Shown piece by piece: positions 33,525 to 42,266 of a DNA stretch of 64,000 nucleotides. A program made the position numbers and the translations under genes. Every line of letters begins with the position of its first letter. Positions within the stretch are counted from its first letter, which is position 1. Below the pieces are notes generated by a model, which was not told the DNA's origin, did not search any database, and saw nothing but the letters and a program-made list of their open reading frames with translations. Origin of the DNA: JAICJC01 sp963709425 (lineage in GTDB: Bacteria > Actinomycetota > Thermoleophilia > Gaiellales > JAICJC01); the NCBI GenBank assembly GCA_963709425.1, contig CAVPWG010000006.1:62001-126000 (forward strand), written 5' to 3'.

Positions 33525-35459
33525 CTAGGTCTCGACCAGCTCGGCGCCGGCCGGGAAGTGGGTGACGATGACGCGGCAGGGGGCCTTGCGCAGGATGAAG
33601 TCGACCGTCTGCCCGAAGAACTCCTCGTGGAGGCTCGCCGCGACGCGGTGCTTCTGCGGAGAGCCCACCACGATCAGGCCGGCGTCGTGCTCGACGGCGG
33701 CGTCGACGACAACCCGTCCCGGGCTGCGCGTCCTGGCCACCACGGACCGGTACTCGACGCCGTACTCCTCGGCAAGCGACGCCGCCATCTCCTGGACGGC
33801 GGCCACCTCGGCCTCACGCTCAGGCATGTCCTTGTCGAGGCGATCCCGCACCGGCACGTAGATCGCGCTCACCCCGACCACGGCGGCGCCCGCCTCGGCG
33901 GCCAGGCGGCAGGCCGTCGCCATCGTCTCCTCGGCGATGGCGTCGAGCCGCTCCAGCGGCACGACGACGGTCGAGAAGGCGATGTCGGTCACGTCCGCGG
34001 GCGGCGGCGCCGCGTCCTCCACGCGCTCCATCAACGGGAGCCCCGCCCGGATCCGCGTCCCGGCATAGATGACGAGGCCGCCGATCATCCAGAGCGGCCC
34101 CACGACGCGCGCACCGGGGTGCGTGCCGAGCGCGACCACCCAGGCGGCGAACGAGAGCACGACGCCGACGACCGAGGTCACCGGGATCAGCCGCCCGCTG
34201 ATCCAGACGTTGCCCTTCATCATGAACGGCCGCGGCAGGTCGGGCTCGGAGATGCGAAGCCAGATGATCGCCGCCTGGGTCAGCATGAACGCGATCAGGA
34301 TCCCGAACGAGTAGAGCGACGCCAGGGTGAGCGTCTCCTCGTCGGAGTACAGCGAGCCGACGACGAGGAAGCCGATCGCGAGGACCGAGACCGAGATGAT
34401 CGCCGCCGGCGGAGCCAGCACACGCCGGCTGGTGCGGCCGAAGGCCGGCGGAAGCTGCATGTGGCGCCCCATCGCCTCGGCGAGCCGCGCGCAGCCCGAG
34501 AAGCTGGTGGCGATGGCCATGAGGAGGATCGTGCATGCCGTGAACCCGACGCCGATGCGAAGGGCGGTCTCGAACCAGTTCGGGCCCTTCTCCCCGATCG
34601 CGTGCGCCAGGCCGAGCATCGGCGTCTCCACCCACTGCGTGGCGAGGAGCGTCGTGCCGCCGTGCTTGCTCCCGTCCGGATGCGCGGGGAACGCCGACAC
34701 GGCCGCCGTCGCGACGGCGCTGTAGACGATCACGACCGTGAACACCGAGGTACGAACGCTGTCGGGAAGCGTCTTCTCCGGGTTCTTGGCCACACCGGCC
34801 AGGCTGCCGACCTTCTCGAGGCCGGTGTAGCCGATCATCGCGATCGGCAGGGCGAACGCCACGGAGTTCCACGTCGGCACGGTGCCGAGATCGATGCTGT
34901 TCTTGAGAGCGTCGACCGAGAACAGGAGCGTGAGCCCCAAGATTGCGATCCCCACCTGAACGACGAGATCGAGCGCGGCGACGACAACGCCGATGGTGTA
35001 GGCGTCCGTCCGCCGCAGCATGCGGATCACGGTGACGACGAGGACGATCGCGACGGCCACGACCGTCGCGCGGCCGGGCTGTCCGTGAAACCAGCCGTAC
35101 TGCCCCAGCGCGCCCGCGAAGTAGTAGGGCAGGAACAGCGCCGACAGCGAGATCGCGAGCACGAAGTCGAGCACCACCGCCCACCCGGCGATGAACCCCA
35201 CGAGGTCGTTGAACGCCCGCCGGGCGTAGGCCGACGCGCCCCCGGGCTCGGGGATCGTCGCACCGCCCTCGGCATATGCCGCCGCGGCCAGCGCGAAGAG
35301 GAAGCCGGCGGCCGCGAAGACGACCGGCGTCAGGGAGAGCGCGTAGACCGCGGTGATGCCGAGCGCGTAGTAGAGCGAGCTCGAGATCTCGCCGTAGGCC
35401 ATCGCATAGAGCGCCCGAGCTCCCAGGAAGCGCCCGAGAGAAGGGATCTTGCGCGCCAT
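33525..35459 (-). CDS. APC-family amino-acid permease fused to a universal stress domain (first copy)
   Basis: A 644-residue protein. Residues about 10-460 are a 12-helix amino-acid/polyamine permease, beginning GRFLGARALYAMAYGEISSS and with FAAAGFLFALAAAAYAEGGA and FNDLVGFIAGWAVVLDF typical of APC carriers. Residues about 495-640 form a UspA domain (TVVVPLERLDAIAEETMATA through AGLIVVGSPQKHRVAASLHE), a nucleotide-binding cytoplasmic module that could regulate transport. The substrate is unknown. It lies downstream of the sigma-factor gene on the same strand, and a second protein with the same design and length is encoded beyond the sigma factor. Confidence 0.88.
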   Translation of the reverse strand: MARKIPSLGRFLGARALYAMAYGEISSSLYYALGITAVYALSLTPVVFAAAGFLFALAAAAYAEGGATIPEPGGASAYARRAFNDLVGFIAGWAVVLDFVLAISLSALFLPYYFAGALGQYGWFHGQPGRATVVAVAIVLVVTVIRMLRRTDAYTIGVVVAALDLVVQVGIAILGLTLLFSVDALKNSIDLGTVPTWNSVAFALPIAMIGYTGLEKVGSLAGVAKNPEKTLPDSVRTSVFTVVIVYSAVATAAVSAFPAHPDGSKHGGTTLLATQWVETPMLGLAHAIGEKGPNWFETALRIGVGFTACTILLMAIATSFSGCARLAEAMGRHMQLPPAFGRTSRRVLAPPAAIISVSVLAIGFLVVGSLYSDEETLTLASLYSFGILIAFMLTQAAIIWLRISEPDLPRPFMMKGNVWISGRLIPVTSVVGVVLSFAAWVVALGTHPGARVVGPLWMIGGLVIYAGTRIRAGLPLMERVEDAAPPPADVTDIAFSTVVVPLERLDAIAEETMATACRLAAEAGAAVVGVSAIYVPVRDRLDKDMPEREAEVAAVQEMAASLAEEYGVEYRSVVARTRSPGRVVVDAAVEHDAGLIVVGSPQKHRVAASLHEEFFGQTVDFILRKAPCRVIVTHFPAGAELVET

Positions 35460-35468
35460 GGGAAGAGC

Positions 35469-36707
35469 TTAGTGTCCCTGCAACTCGGCGCAGCGCCGAG
35501 ACAGGAACGCCCGGTCCGCCGCCCCCGGCGCGAGCTCGAGCGCCCGCCGGTACTCGGCCAGCGCCTCGGCCGTCCTGCCCAACCGGCGGAGCATGTCGGC
35601 TCGAGCCGCCGGCAGCAGGTGGTAGCCGGAGAGCGTCGCCTCGGTGGCCAGCCGGTCGAGGACCACGAGCCCCTCCTCCGGGCCCTCGCTCATCGAGACG
35701 GCCACGGCCCGGTTCAGCTCGACGACCGGCGACGGCGCCACCTCGGCCAGGTCGTCGTACAGTGCGGCGATCGCGGGCCAGTCGGTGTCAGCGGCCGAGG
35801 CGGCCCGCACGTGCTCGCGTGAGATCGCCGCCTGAAGGCAGTAGACGCCGACCCATCCCGCCTCCGCGGCGTTGCGAAGCGCCGCCTCGCCCTGGGCGAC
35901 CAGCGCGCGGTCCCACAACAGCCGATCCTGGTCGTCGAGCAGGATCGGGGCGCCATCGGGGCCGGTCCGCGCAGGTGCGCGGGCATGGTGGAAGAGCATG
36001 AGCGCGACGAGCCCCGCCGGCTCGGGCTCGTCCGGCAGCAGGCCGGCGAGCACCTGGGCGAGGCGGATCGCCTCGGCGCAGAGCTCCTGGCGCACGGGCG
36101 CGTCGCCGGACGAGGCGGAGTACCCCTCGTTGAAGATCAGGTACAGCACCGCCATCACCTGGTCGAGGCGCTCCGGGATCACCGGCTCCGGCGAATCGCG
36201 AAGGCCGATCCCGGCGACGCGCAGCCGGCGCTTCGCGCGGACCAGCCGCTGAGCCATGACGGGCTCCGAGACGAGGAAGGCGCGGGCGATCTCGGGTGTC
36301 GAGAGGCCGCCGGCAAGCCGAAGCGTGAGCGCGACCTGCGCGTCGGACGCGAGCGCCGGATGGCAGCAGGCGAACATGAGCTCGAGGCGGTCGTCGGGCA
36401 GGCGGTCATCGGGGAGGTCGGGGCCCGGCTCCGCGCCCGCTTGCTCGAGCTGCGGCAGCTTCAACGCCAGCGTCCGGTCGCGCCGGAGCCGGTCGAGGGC
36501 CACGTTGCCTGCCGTGGCGATGACCCAGGCGGCGGGCTCGGCCGGAACGCCCTCGACGGGCCACCGGGCGGCGGCGCGTGTGAACGCCTCCTGGACGGAC
36601 TCCTCGGCCAGGTCGGGGTCGCCGAACCGGCGCCACAGGGCACCCACGGCCCGCGCCCAATGCTCGCGAAACGCGTCCTCCGCCGCGGCTCTGGCCGAAC
36701 CCTCCAC
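35469..36707 (-). CDS. ECF sigma factor with C-terminal TPR-like extension (ECF42-like)
   Basis: A 412-residue RNA polymerase sigma factor. Region 2 is at about 10-75 (FGDPDLAEESVQEAFTRAAARWP, then WVIATAGNVALDRLRRD) and region 4 at about 110-170 (LTLRLAGGLSTPEIARAFLV). A long C-terminal domain of about 240 residues contains LIFNEGYSASSGD near 200 and TPR-like helices to the end, ending with EYRRALELAPGAADRAFL. This is the ECF42 layout, where the tail is believed to control activity. ECF42 genes usually sit beside a DGPF/YCII gene; none is adjacent here. It lies between the two APC-USP genes. Confidence 0.88.
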   Translation of the reverse strand: MEGSARAAAEDAFREHWARAVGALWRRFGDPDLAEESVQEAFTRAAARWPVEGVPAEPAAWVIATAGNVALDRLRRDRTLALKLPQLEQAGAEPGPDLPDDRLPDDRLELMFACCHPALASDAQVALTLRLAGGLSTPEIARAFLVSEPVMAQRLVRAKRRLRVAGIGLRDSPEPVIPERLDQVMAVLYLIFNEGYSASSGDAPVRQELCAEAIRLAQVLAGLLPDEPEPAGLVALMLFHHARAPARTGPDGAPILLDDQDRLLWDRALVAQGEAALRNAAEAGWVGVYCLQAAISREHVRAASAADTDWPAIAALYDDLAEVAPSPVVELNRAVAVSMSEGPEEGLVVLDRLATEATLSGYHLLPAARADMLRRLGRTAEALAEYRRALELAPGAADRAFLSRRCAELQGH

Positions 36708-36794
36708 GTGCAGAACCTAGCCGTCGCCGCAGCACCCCAGGGCGGACCGGCTGCCTCGAGGAAGGCCCGCGGGCACCCCGGGTTTCCCCGCGTC

Positions 36795-36953
36795 TCAGTG
36801 CCGCAGGGCGCGCAGACGGATCGCCCCGAGCACGAGGAAGACCGCCGCTGCCAGGAAGCCCACCTGGCCGCCGCCGAGCCAGAGCGTCTCGACGAGGAGC
36901 ACGAGCCCGATCGCAAGGAACAGATAGGCGATGGCGCGGCTGGCAGCGATCAT
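36795..36953 (-). CDS. 52-residue two-helix membrane protein
   Basis: An ATG at 36953 overlaps the stop of the upstream APC-USP gene by ATGA and opens a 52-residue frame. It has two hydrophobic helices (AIAYLFLAIGLVLLVETLW and VGFLAAAVFLVLGAIRL) joined by a short Gly-rich turn and ends in a basic tail. Translational coupling suggests a small partner or subunit of the transporter. No family is recognised. Confidence 0.65.
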   Translation of the reverse strand: MIAASRAIAYLFLAIGLVLLVETLWLGGGQVGFLAAAVFLVLGAIRLRALRH

Positions 36954-38887
36954 CAGACGGCGGCCGGGGTGCCGACCATGACGCGGCAGTCGGCGTTTCG
37001 CAGCACGTAGTCGATGACGCGCCCGAACATGCGCTCCCCGCCCCGCTTTCGCTGCTCGGCGCCGAGGACGATGATCTCGGATCCGCGCCGGCGTGCCTCG
37101 TCGACGATCGCCTGTCCGACGTTCCGGGTGCGGACGATGCGGGTGATGACGCTCACGCCGTACTGACTGCCGAGCGCCGCCGCCTCTCGCAGCTCGTGCT
37201 CGGCGCGCTCGGCCTCGTCGTCCATCGGGTCGGCCAGCGAGCGGTAGAGCGGCACCTCGATCGGATAGAGCGCGATCAGCTTCGTGCCCGACTCCGCCGC
37301 CAGCCGGAGCGCCGTGACGGTCATCTCGTCCGTGATGGTATGGGATGTCAGCGGTAGGAGGATCGAGCGGTACTCCACCTCGACCGCCGGGCCGAACGCG
37401 GCGGCCTGCGCGACGACGGTCACGGTCAACGGCAGGCCCTGGGTGCGCCGATAGACCACGTAGACGACCATCCCGATCGCGAGCCACGCCAGCCCGACGG
37501 GCGCGACATTGTCCGAGAAGTGCAGCACGATCGTCACGATCCAGAACAGGAAGGTTCCCAGGCCCCCCAGCACGGCGAAGAGCGGCAGGTCGTACGACCC
37601 CACGACGAACGAGAGCGGGCCACGGTAGGGCATGTCCGCGCTCGGCATCGTGTGTCGCATCCAGATCACCGATGCGTGGGCGAGCGTGAACGAGAGCATC
37701 GCGCCGAAGGCGTACAGATTCCCGAGGAACGTCGAGTTCCCGAGCATGAGCGCGACCGCGACGACGCTGTAGAGCGCAATCGCGACGTACGGCGTGAAGA
37801 AGCGCGGGTGGATGCGCCGCAGCGCCTCGGGTAACTGTCTGTGCTGCCCCATCGAATAGGTCAGCCGCGACACTCCGATGATCCCGGCGTTGGTCGCGAT
37901 GATCAGGATCGTGGCCGCAAGGATCGCGACGTAGTACCCGAGGCCGCTCTCGATCGTCGTCGGCAGGTCGAGGTTCTTGACGAGGCCGGCGACGGGATCG
38001 TTCGCGTACCTGCACGCAAGGTCAGAGGTCGGGTCGCCCACCTTCAGGTCCTGATTGGTGCAGTCGAACGTCTTCGTGTCCTGCACCTGCTGCGTCGTTG
38101 CCGGGTTGACCGGAAGCGCCGACAGCGCCACCGACGGCAGGAACGCGTAGATCGCGAACACGGCCACGACCACGTACATGATCGAGCGCGGGACGTGCCG
38201 CGGCGGATCGATCGCCTCCTCGGCCATGTTCGAGATCGTCTCGATGCCGGTGTAGGCCACCATCGCGACCGGGATCGAGACGATGAAGTCGCTCCATGAC
38301 GGCGTGACACCGAGGTGGACGTTCGACTGGAGCGTGTCGGGCGAGAAGACGACGAAGAGGCCGATGACGACGAGCAGCGCCTGCGTGCCCAGATCGGCCA
38401 GCGCGAGGAAGATGTTGAGGCCGGCGGCCTCCTTCACGCCGAGGATGTTGAGCGCGGCCAGGAGCACCACGACGAGGCCGCCGCCGATGATGTCCACCGG
38501 GTGCGTGCGGAGCGTGTCGCCGCCGCCGAAGATCGCGAGGTAGTGCGGCACGAAGATCGCCGAGATGGCGATCGTCACCGTGTAGTTCAGCATCTGCGCC
38601 CAACCGGCGAAGAACGAGACCGCCTCGTTGAACGCGTGCCGCGTGAACGATGACGACCCGCCGGCCTCGGGGAAGCGGGCCGTGGCCTCGGCATACGTGA
38701 CGGCCGTGAAGAAGAAGATCGCCCCCGAGATCACGAACGCCACCGGCGTGAGGCCGAGGGCGAAGACCGTGACCAGGCCGAGCGCGTAGTAGATCGACGA
38801 GCCGACGTTGCCGTAGGCCGTCGAGAAGAGCGCCGCCGTCCCGAGGACGCGGTGGAGCCCGCCGGCCTGGCGTCGCTTCAGAGGCAC
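36953..38887 (-). CDS. APC-family amino-acid permease fused to a universal stress domain (second copy)
   Basis: Another 644-residue fusion. The permease part (about 10-480) begins HRVLGTAALFSTAYGNVGSS and has FFFTAVTYAEATARFPEAGG and FNEAVSFFAGWAQMLNYTVT. A loop of about 55 residues near 265-320 contains two Cys (TFDCTNQ, LACRYA) that may be extracytoplasmic. The UspA part runs from about 505 (YRSILLPLTSHTITDEMTVT) to the end (ADCRVMVG). The same architecture is found in the gene at 33.5 kb; the two are paralogues and clearly diverged. It overlaps the small membrane protein gene by ATGA and follows hppA by 19 bases. Confidence 0.88.
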   Translation of the reverse strand: MPLKRRQAGGLHRVLGTAALFSTAYGNVGSSIYYALGLVTVFALGLTPVAFVISGAIFFFTAVTYAEATARFPEAGGSSSFTRHAFNEAVSFFAGWAQMLNYTVTIAISAIFVPHYLAIFGGGDTLRTHPVDIIGGGLVVVLLAALNILGVKEAAGLNIFLALADLGTQALLVVIGLFVVFSPDTLQSNVHLGVTPSWSDFIVSIPVAMVAYTGIETISNMAEEAIDPPRHVPRSIMYVVVAVFAIYAFLPSVALSALPVNPATTQQVQDTKTFDCTNQDLKVGDPTSDLACRYANDPVAGLVKNLDLPTTIESGLGYYVAILAATILIIATNAGIIGVSRLTYSMGQHRQLPEALRRIHPRFFTPYVAIALYSVVAVALMLGNSTFLGNLYAFGAMLSFTLAHASVIWMRHTMPSADMPYRGPLSFVVGSYDLPLFAVLGGLGTFLFWIVTIVLHFSDNVAPVGLAWLAIGMVVYVVYRRTQGLPLTVTVVAQAAAFGPAVEVEYRSILLPLTSHTITDEMTVTALRLAAESGTKLIALYPIEVPLYRSLADPMDDEAERAEHELREAAALGSQYGVSVITRIVRTRNVGQAIVDEARRRGSEIIVLGAEQRKRGGERMFGRVIDYVLRNADCRVMVGTPAAV

Positions 38888-38906
38888 GCCGCGAGTTTAC
38901 GGCGAA

Positions 38907-40969
38907 CTAGCGCGCGAGCAGCGGGATGATCAGGATCGCGACGATGTTGGTGATCTTGATCATCGGGTTGATCGCCGGCCCGGCGGTGTCCTTGTACGGA
39001 TCGCCGACCGTGTCTCCCGTGATCGAGGCCGCATGGGCATCCGAGCCCTTGCCGCCGTGGGCGCCGTCCTCGATCAGCTTCTTGGCGTTGTCCCATGCCC
39101 CACCGCCCGAGGTCATCGCGATGGCGAGGAAGATGCCGGTCACGATCGTCCCGACCAGCAGGCCGCCCAGGGCGTAGTAGGAGATCAGGCCCACCACGAT
39201 CGGGATGACGACCGGGATCAGCGCCGGCAGCTGCATCTCGCGGATCGCCGACCGCGTGACCAGGTCGACGCACGTCGCGTAGTCGGGCTTCGCGGTGCCC
39301 TCCATGATCCCGGGGATCTCGCGGAACTGGCGCCGCACCTCCTGCACGACGGCGCCGCCGGCCCGGCCGACGGCGTCCATGGCGAGCGAGGCAAACAGGA
39401 ACGGCATGAGACCGCCGATCAGGAGCCCCGCCAGCACGGCCGGGTCGTTGATCTGGAACGTGATCGTGTGGCCGACCTTCTTGCCCAGCTCGTCGTTGTA
39501 GGACTGGAACAGCACGAGCGCGGCCAGCCCGGCCGAGCCGATCGCGTAGCCCTTGGTGACGGCCTTCGTCGTGTTCCCGACCGCGTCGAGCGGGTCGGTC
39601 ACGTTGTCGCGCACCTCGTGCGGCAGGTCGGCCATCTCGGCGATCCCGCCGGCGTTGTCGGTGATCGGGCCGAACGCGTCCAGGGCCACGACCATGCCCG
39701 CCATCGAGAGCATCGCCGTGACGGCGATCGCGATCCCGTAGATGCCGGCCAGGTGGAACGACGCGACCGTCCCGAGCGCGATCACGATGACCGGGAGCGC
39801 GGTGGCCTGCATGCCGACGGCGAGCCCGGCGATGATGTTCGTCGCGTGGCCCGTGAGCGACTGCTCGGAGATGCGCTGCACCGGGCCGAAGCGCGTGCCC
39901 GTGTAGTACTCGGTGATCGCGACGATCAGCGCCGTGATGACGAGGCCGATCAGCGCGCACCAGTAGAGGTCGGTCGAGCTCGCGCCGTCGGTGAACGACC
40001 CGAACCCGTCGGCGGCGTTCGACATCACCGGGATGTAGATGATCGCCGAGAGCACGGCCGAGACGATGACGCCGATGTAGAGCGCGTTGATCACGCTGCC
40101 CGACTTGGGCAGCCGGACCATGAACGTGCCGACGATCGACGCGGGGATCGAGAACGCCGCGAGCAGGAGCGGCAGCCGCACGGCGTCGGCGTTGCCGAAG
40201 AGCGCGCCCGAGGAACATCGAGGCGACGATGGTCACGGCGTACGTCTCGAACAGGTCGGCCGCCATGCCGGCGTCGTCGCCCACGTTGTCGCCCACGTTG
40301 TCGGCGATGACCGCAGGGTTGCGCGGGTCGTCCTCGGGGATCCCGGCCTCGATCTTGCCGACCAGGTCGGCGCCGACGTCGGCGCCCTTGGTGAAGATGC
40401 CGCCGCCGAGCCGCGCGAAGACCGAGATCAGCGAGCCCGCCGAACGCGAGGCCGACCAGGGCCTTGGTCGCCTGGAGGTCGCTGTCGCCGTTCAGCATGA
40501 GGATGCCGAAGTACCCGCCGACGCCCAGGAGGCCCAGGCCGACGACGAGGATCCCGGTCACCGTGCCGCCCTTGAAGGCGACCGAGAGCGCCGGCTTCAT
40601 TCCCGACTTCGCGGCCTCGGCGGTGCGCACGTTCGAGCGCACCGCGACGTTCATCCCGATGAAGCCCGTGAGCGCCGAGAGCACGGCGCCGATCATGAAC
40701 CCGATCGCCACCTTCCACCCCAGGTCGCCCGTCCACGTGCCGGCGACGCCGATGGCCAGGAACACCACCACGGCGACGATCGCGATCGTCGTGTACTGGC
40801 GCTTGAGGTAGGCGGCTGCCCCCTCCTGGATCGCGGCGGCGATCTCGCGCATGCGGTCCGTGCCGGCGGACTGCGCGAGCACCCAGCGCGTCAGCGCCAG
40901 GCCGTACACGACGGCTGCAGCGCCGCAGATCAGGGAGATCAGCACAGCATGGCTGGCCAGTGAACTCAC
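38907..40969 (-). CDS. hppA: K+-independent proton-pumping membrane pyrophosphatase HppA (two frameshifts)
   Basis: A 16-helix enzyme that couples PPi hydrolysis to proton export. The repaired length of 686 residues is normal. The first frame (GTG 40969, AAGGAG nine bases upstream) runs to KALVGLAFG; the second has SLISVFARLGGGIFTKGADV, with the PPi-binding block DVGADLVGKIEAGIPEDDPR and DNVGDNVGDDAGMAADLFE; the third begins LFGNADAVRLP and runs to the end. Switches lie near 40438 and 40209, each in a GGG run and mended by removing one base. GNTTKA carries the Lys that marks the K+-independent class. A good promoter lies upstream. Confidence 0.93.
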
Positions 40970-41015
40970 GTCAGAGGCTCCTTGGAGGGTCTCGAGGGCA
41001 GGCGGGAACCGGGGG

Positions 41016-41043
41016 ATTGTAACAGCGCTCTCGGTTTTCCCAA
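41016..41043 (-). promoter_or_regulatory. Probable promoter of hppA
   Basis: On the minus strand TTGGGA (41043-41038) and TACAAT (41021-41016) are separated by 16 bases, in the 101-base gap between mtnP and hppA. The -10 box matches consensus at five of six positions. The start codon lies about 45 bases downstream with a normal Shine-Dalgarno sequence. Confidence 0.55.
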
Positions 41044-41070
41044 GCCGGATTGGCGGGTATGCTCGTGCGT

Positions 41071-41871
41071 CTACGCGCGGGCGCCCGTGAGCGCCGTCGC
41101 GCAGACATCCTGCGGCTGCGGGCCGATCCTCGGAATGGCGGCAAAGAGCAGGTTCCGCAGACGCTCGTTGTTCTCTGCGAACACCTGCATCACGGACTCA
41201 TGGCTGACGGGGCCGACGCTCGCGTCGTCCTCGAGCCCGACGTCGTAGTCGGTGATCAGCGAGATGTTCGCGTAGCAGAGCTCGAGCTCCCGGGCGAGCC
41301 AGCCCTCGGGGTATGCCGTCATGTTGATGACCTCCCACCGCATCGAGCTGAACCACTTCGACTCGGCGCGCGTCGAGAATCGCGGCCCCTGGATGACGAC
41401 CACGGTGCCGCCGCCGCGGATGTCGATCCCCTGCTCGCGCCCGGTCTCGAGCAGGATCCGGCGCAGGTCCGGGCAGTACGGGTCGGCGGCGGACACGTGG
41501 GTCGTCAGCGGGCCGTCGTAGAAGGTGTGCTCACGGCCCGACGTGCGGTCGACGAACTGGTCGCAGACGACGAACGAGCCGGGCGGCACATCCCGCGAGA
41601 GGCTGCCCGACGCGCACGGGCCGATGACGCGCCGCACGCCGAGCTCGCGCATCGCCCACAGGTTCGCCCGGTACGGGATCCGGTGCGGCGGCAGGTGGTG
41701 ATGCCGTCCGTGACGGGGCAGGAACGCGACGCGCCGCCCGCCGATGGCGCCGACGACGAGCCGGTCGGACGGCGGGCCGTAGGGCGTGTCCACCGCGACC
41801 TCCTCGGCATCGTCCAGGAGGTTGTAGAACCCCGAGCCTCCGAAGACGCCGATCTCGGCGTCGGCGCTCAT
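41071..41871 (-). CDS. mtnP: S-methyl-5'-thioadenosine phosphorylase
   Basis: A 266-residue purine nucleoside phosphorylase family enzyme that splits methylthioadenosine into adenine and methylthioribose-1-phosphate in methionine salvage. GVFGGSGFY opens the protein, FLPRHGRHHHLPPHRIPYRA near 50 binds phosphate, NMTAYPE near 185 contacts the ribose, and the TDYD motif in SLITDYDVG has the Asp typical of 6-amino purine (MTA) rather than hypoxanthine specificity. The start overlaps the upstream DUF1844-like gene by ATGA. Methylthioinosine activity cannot be excluded. Confidence 0.9.
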   Translation of the reverse strand: MSADAEIGVFGGSGFYNLLDDAEEVAVDTPYGPPSDRLVVGAIGGRRVAFLPRHGRHHHLPPHRIPYRANLWAMRELGVRRVIGPCASGSLSRDVPPGSFVVCDQFVDRTSGREHTFYDGPLTTHVSAADPYCPDLRRILLETGREQGIDIRGGGTVVVIQGPRFSTRAESKWFSSMRWEVINMTAYPEGWLARELELCYANISLITDYDVGLEDDASVGPVSHESVMQVFAENNERLRNLLFAAIPRIGPQPQDVCATALTGARA

Positions 41872-42266
41872 ACCTCACCGCCGGGGGTCCAGATCTTGGG
41901 GCGCGGGACATCGACCTCGGGAGCGTCGGGCTCGGGCGCCCCGCCCTCGGCCGGCGCATCCGGCGGCGGCCCCTCGCTCGCGCGGGCGTACGCGAGCTGG
42001 AGCTGGGCGATCTCGCCGCGAAGCGCCGTGACCGACGCCGGCTCGAGCAGCCGTTCGAGCACGGGCACGAGCGCCCGGAGCGCCTCGATCGCGACCTCGC
42101 TCTGGGCAAGGTCTCGCTCGTCGGCGGCGCCCTGGACGAGCCCGGTGCGGCGGTACCCGAGCTCGATCAGCGTCTGGACGGTCGAGATCACCACCTCGCC
42201 GATGGGGACGTGCTTCATGTACTCCGCCGCGGCGGCCTGTGCGGCCCGTGCCTCGTCCTCACTCAT
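41868..42266 (-). CDS. DUF1844-like small helical protein
   Basis: A 132-residue protein. The first 75 residues (HVPIGEVVISTVQTLIELGY, then RDLAQSEVAIEALRALVPVLERL) resemble DUF1844 proteins: a hydrophobic helix, then a helix with D-L-x-Q-x-x-x-A-I. The tail is Pro- and acid-rich and probably disordered. It overlaps ybdK upstream and mtnP downstream by four bases each, so it is part of a tight three-gene operon. No biochemical role is known to me. Confidence 0.65.
   Translation of the reverse strand: MSEDEARAAQAAAAEYMKHVPIGEVVISTVQTLIELGYRRTGLVQGAADERDLAQSEVAIEALRALVPVLERLLEPASVTALRGEIAQLQLAYARASEGPPPDAPAEGGAPEPDAPEVDVPRPKIWTPGGEV

Noticed and set aside
33441..35822. A 793-codon plus-strand frame
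   Set aside because: It is the antisense of the APC-USP and sigma-factor genes, both of which have clear domains on the minus strand.
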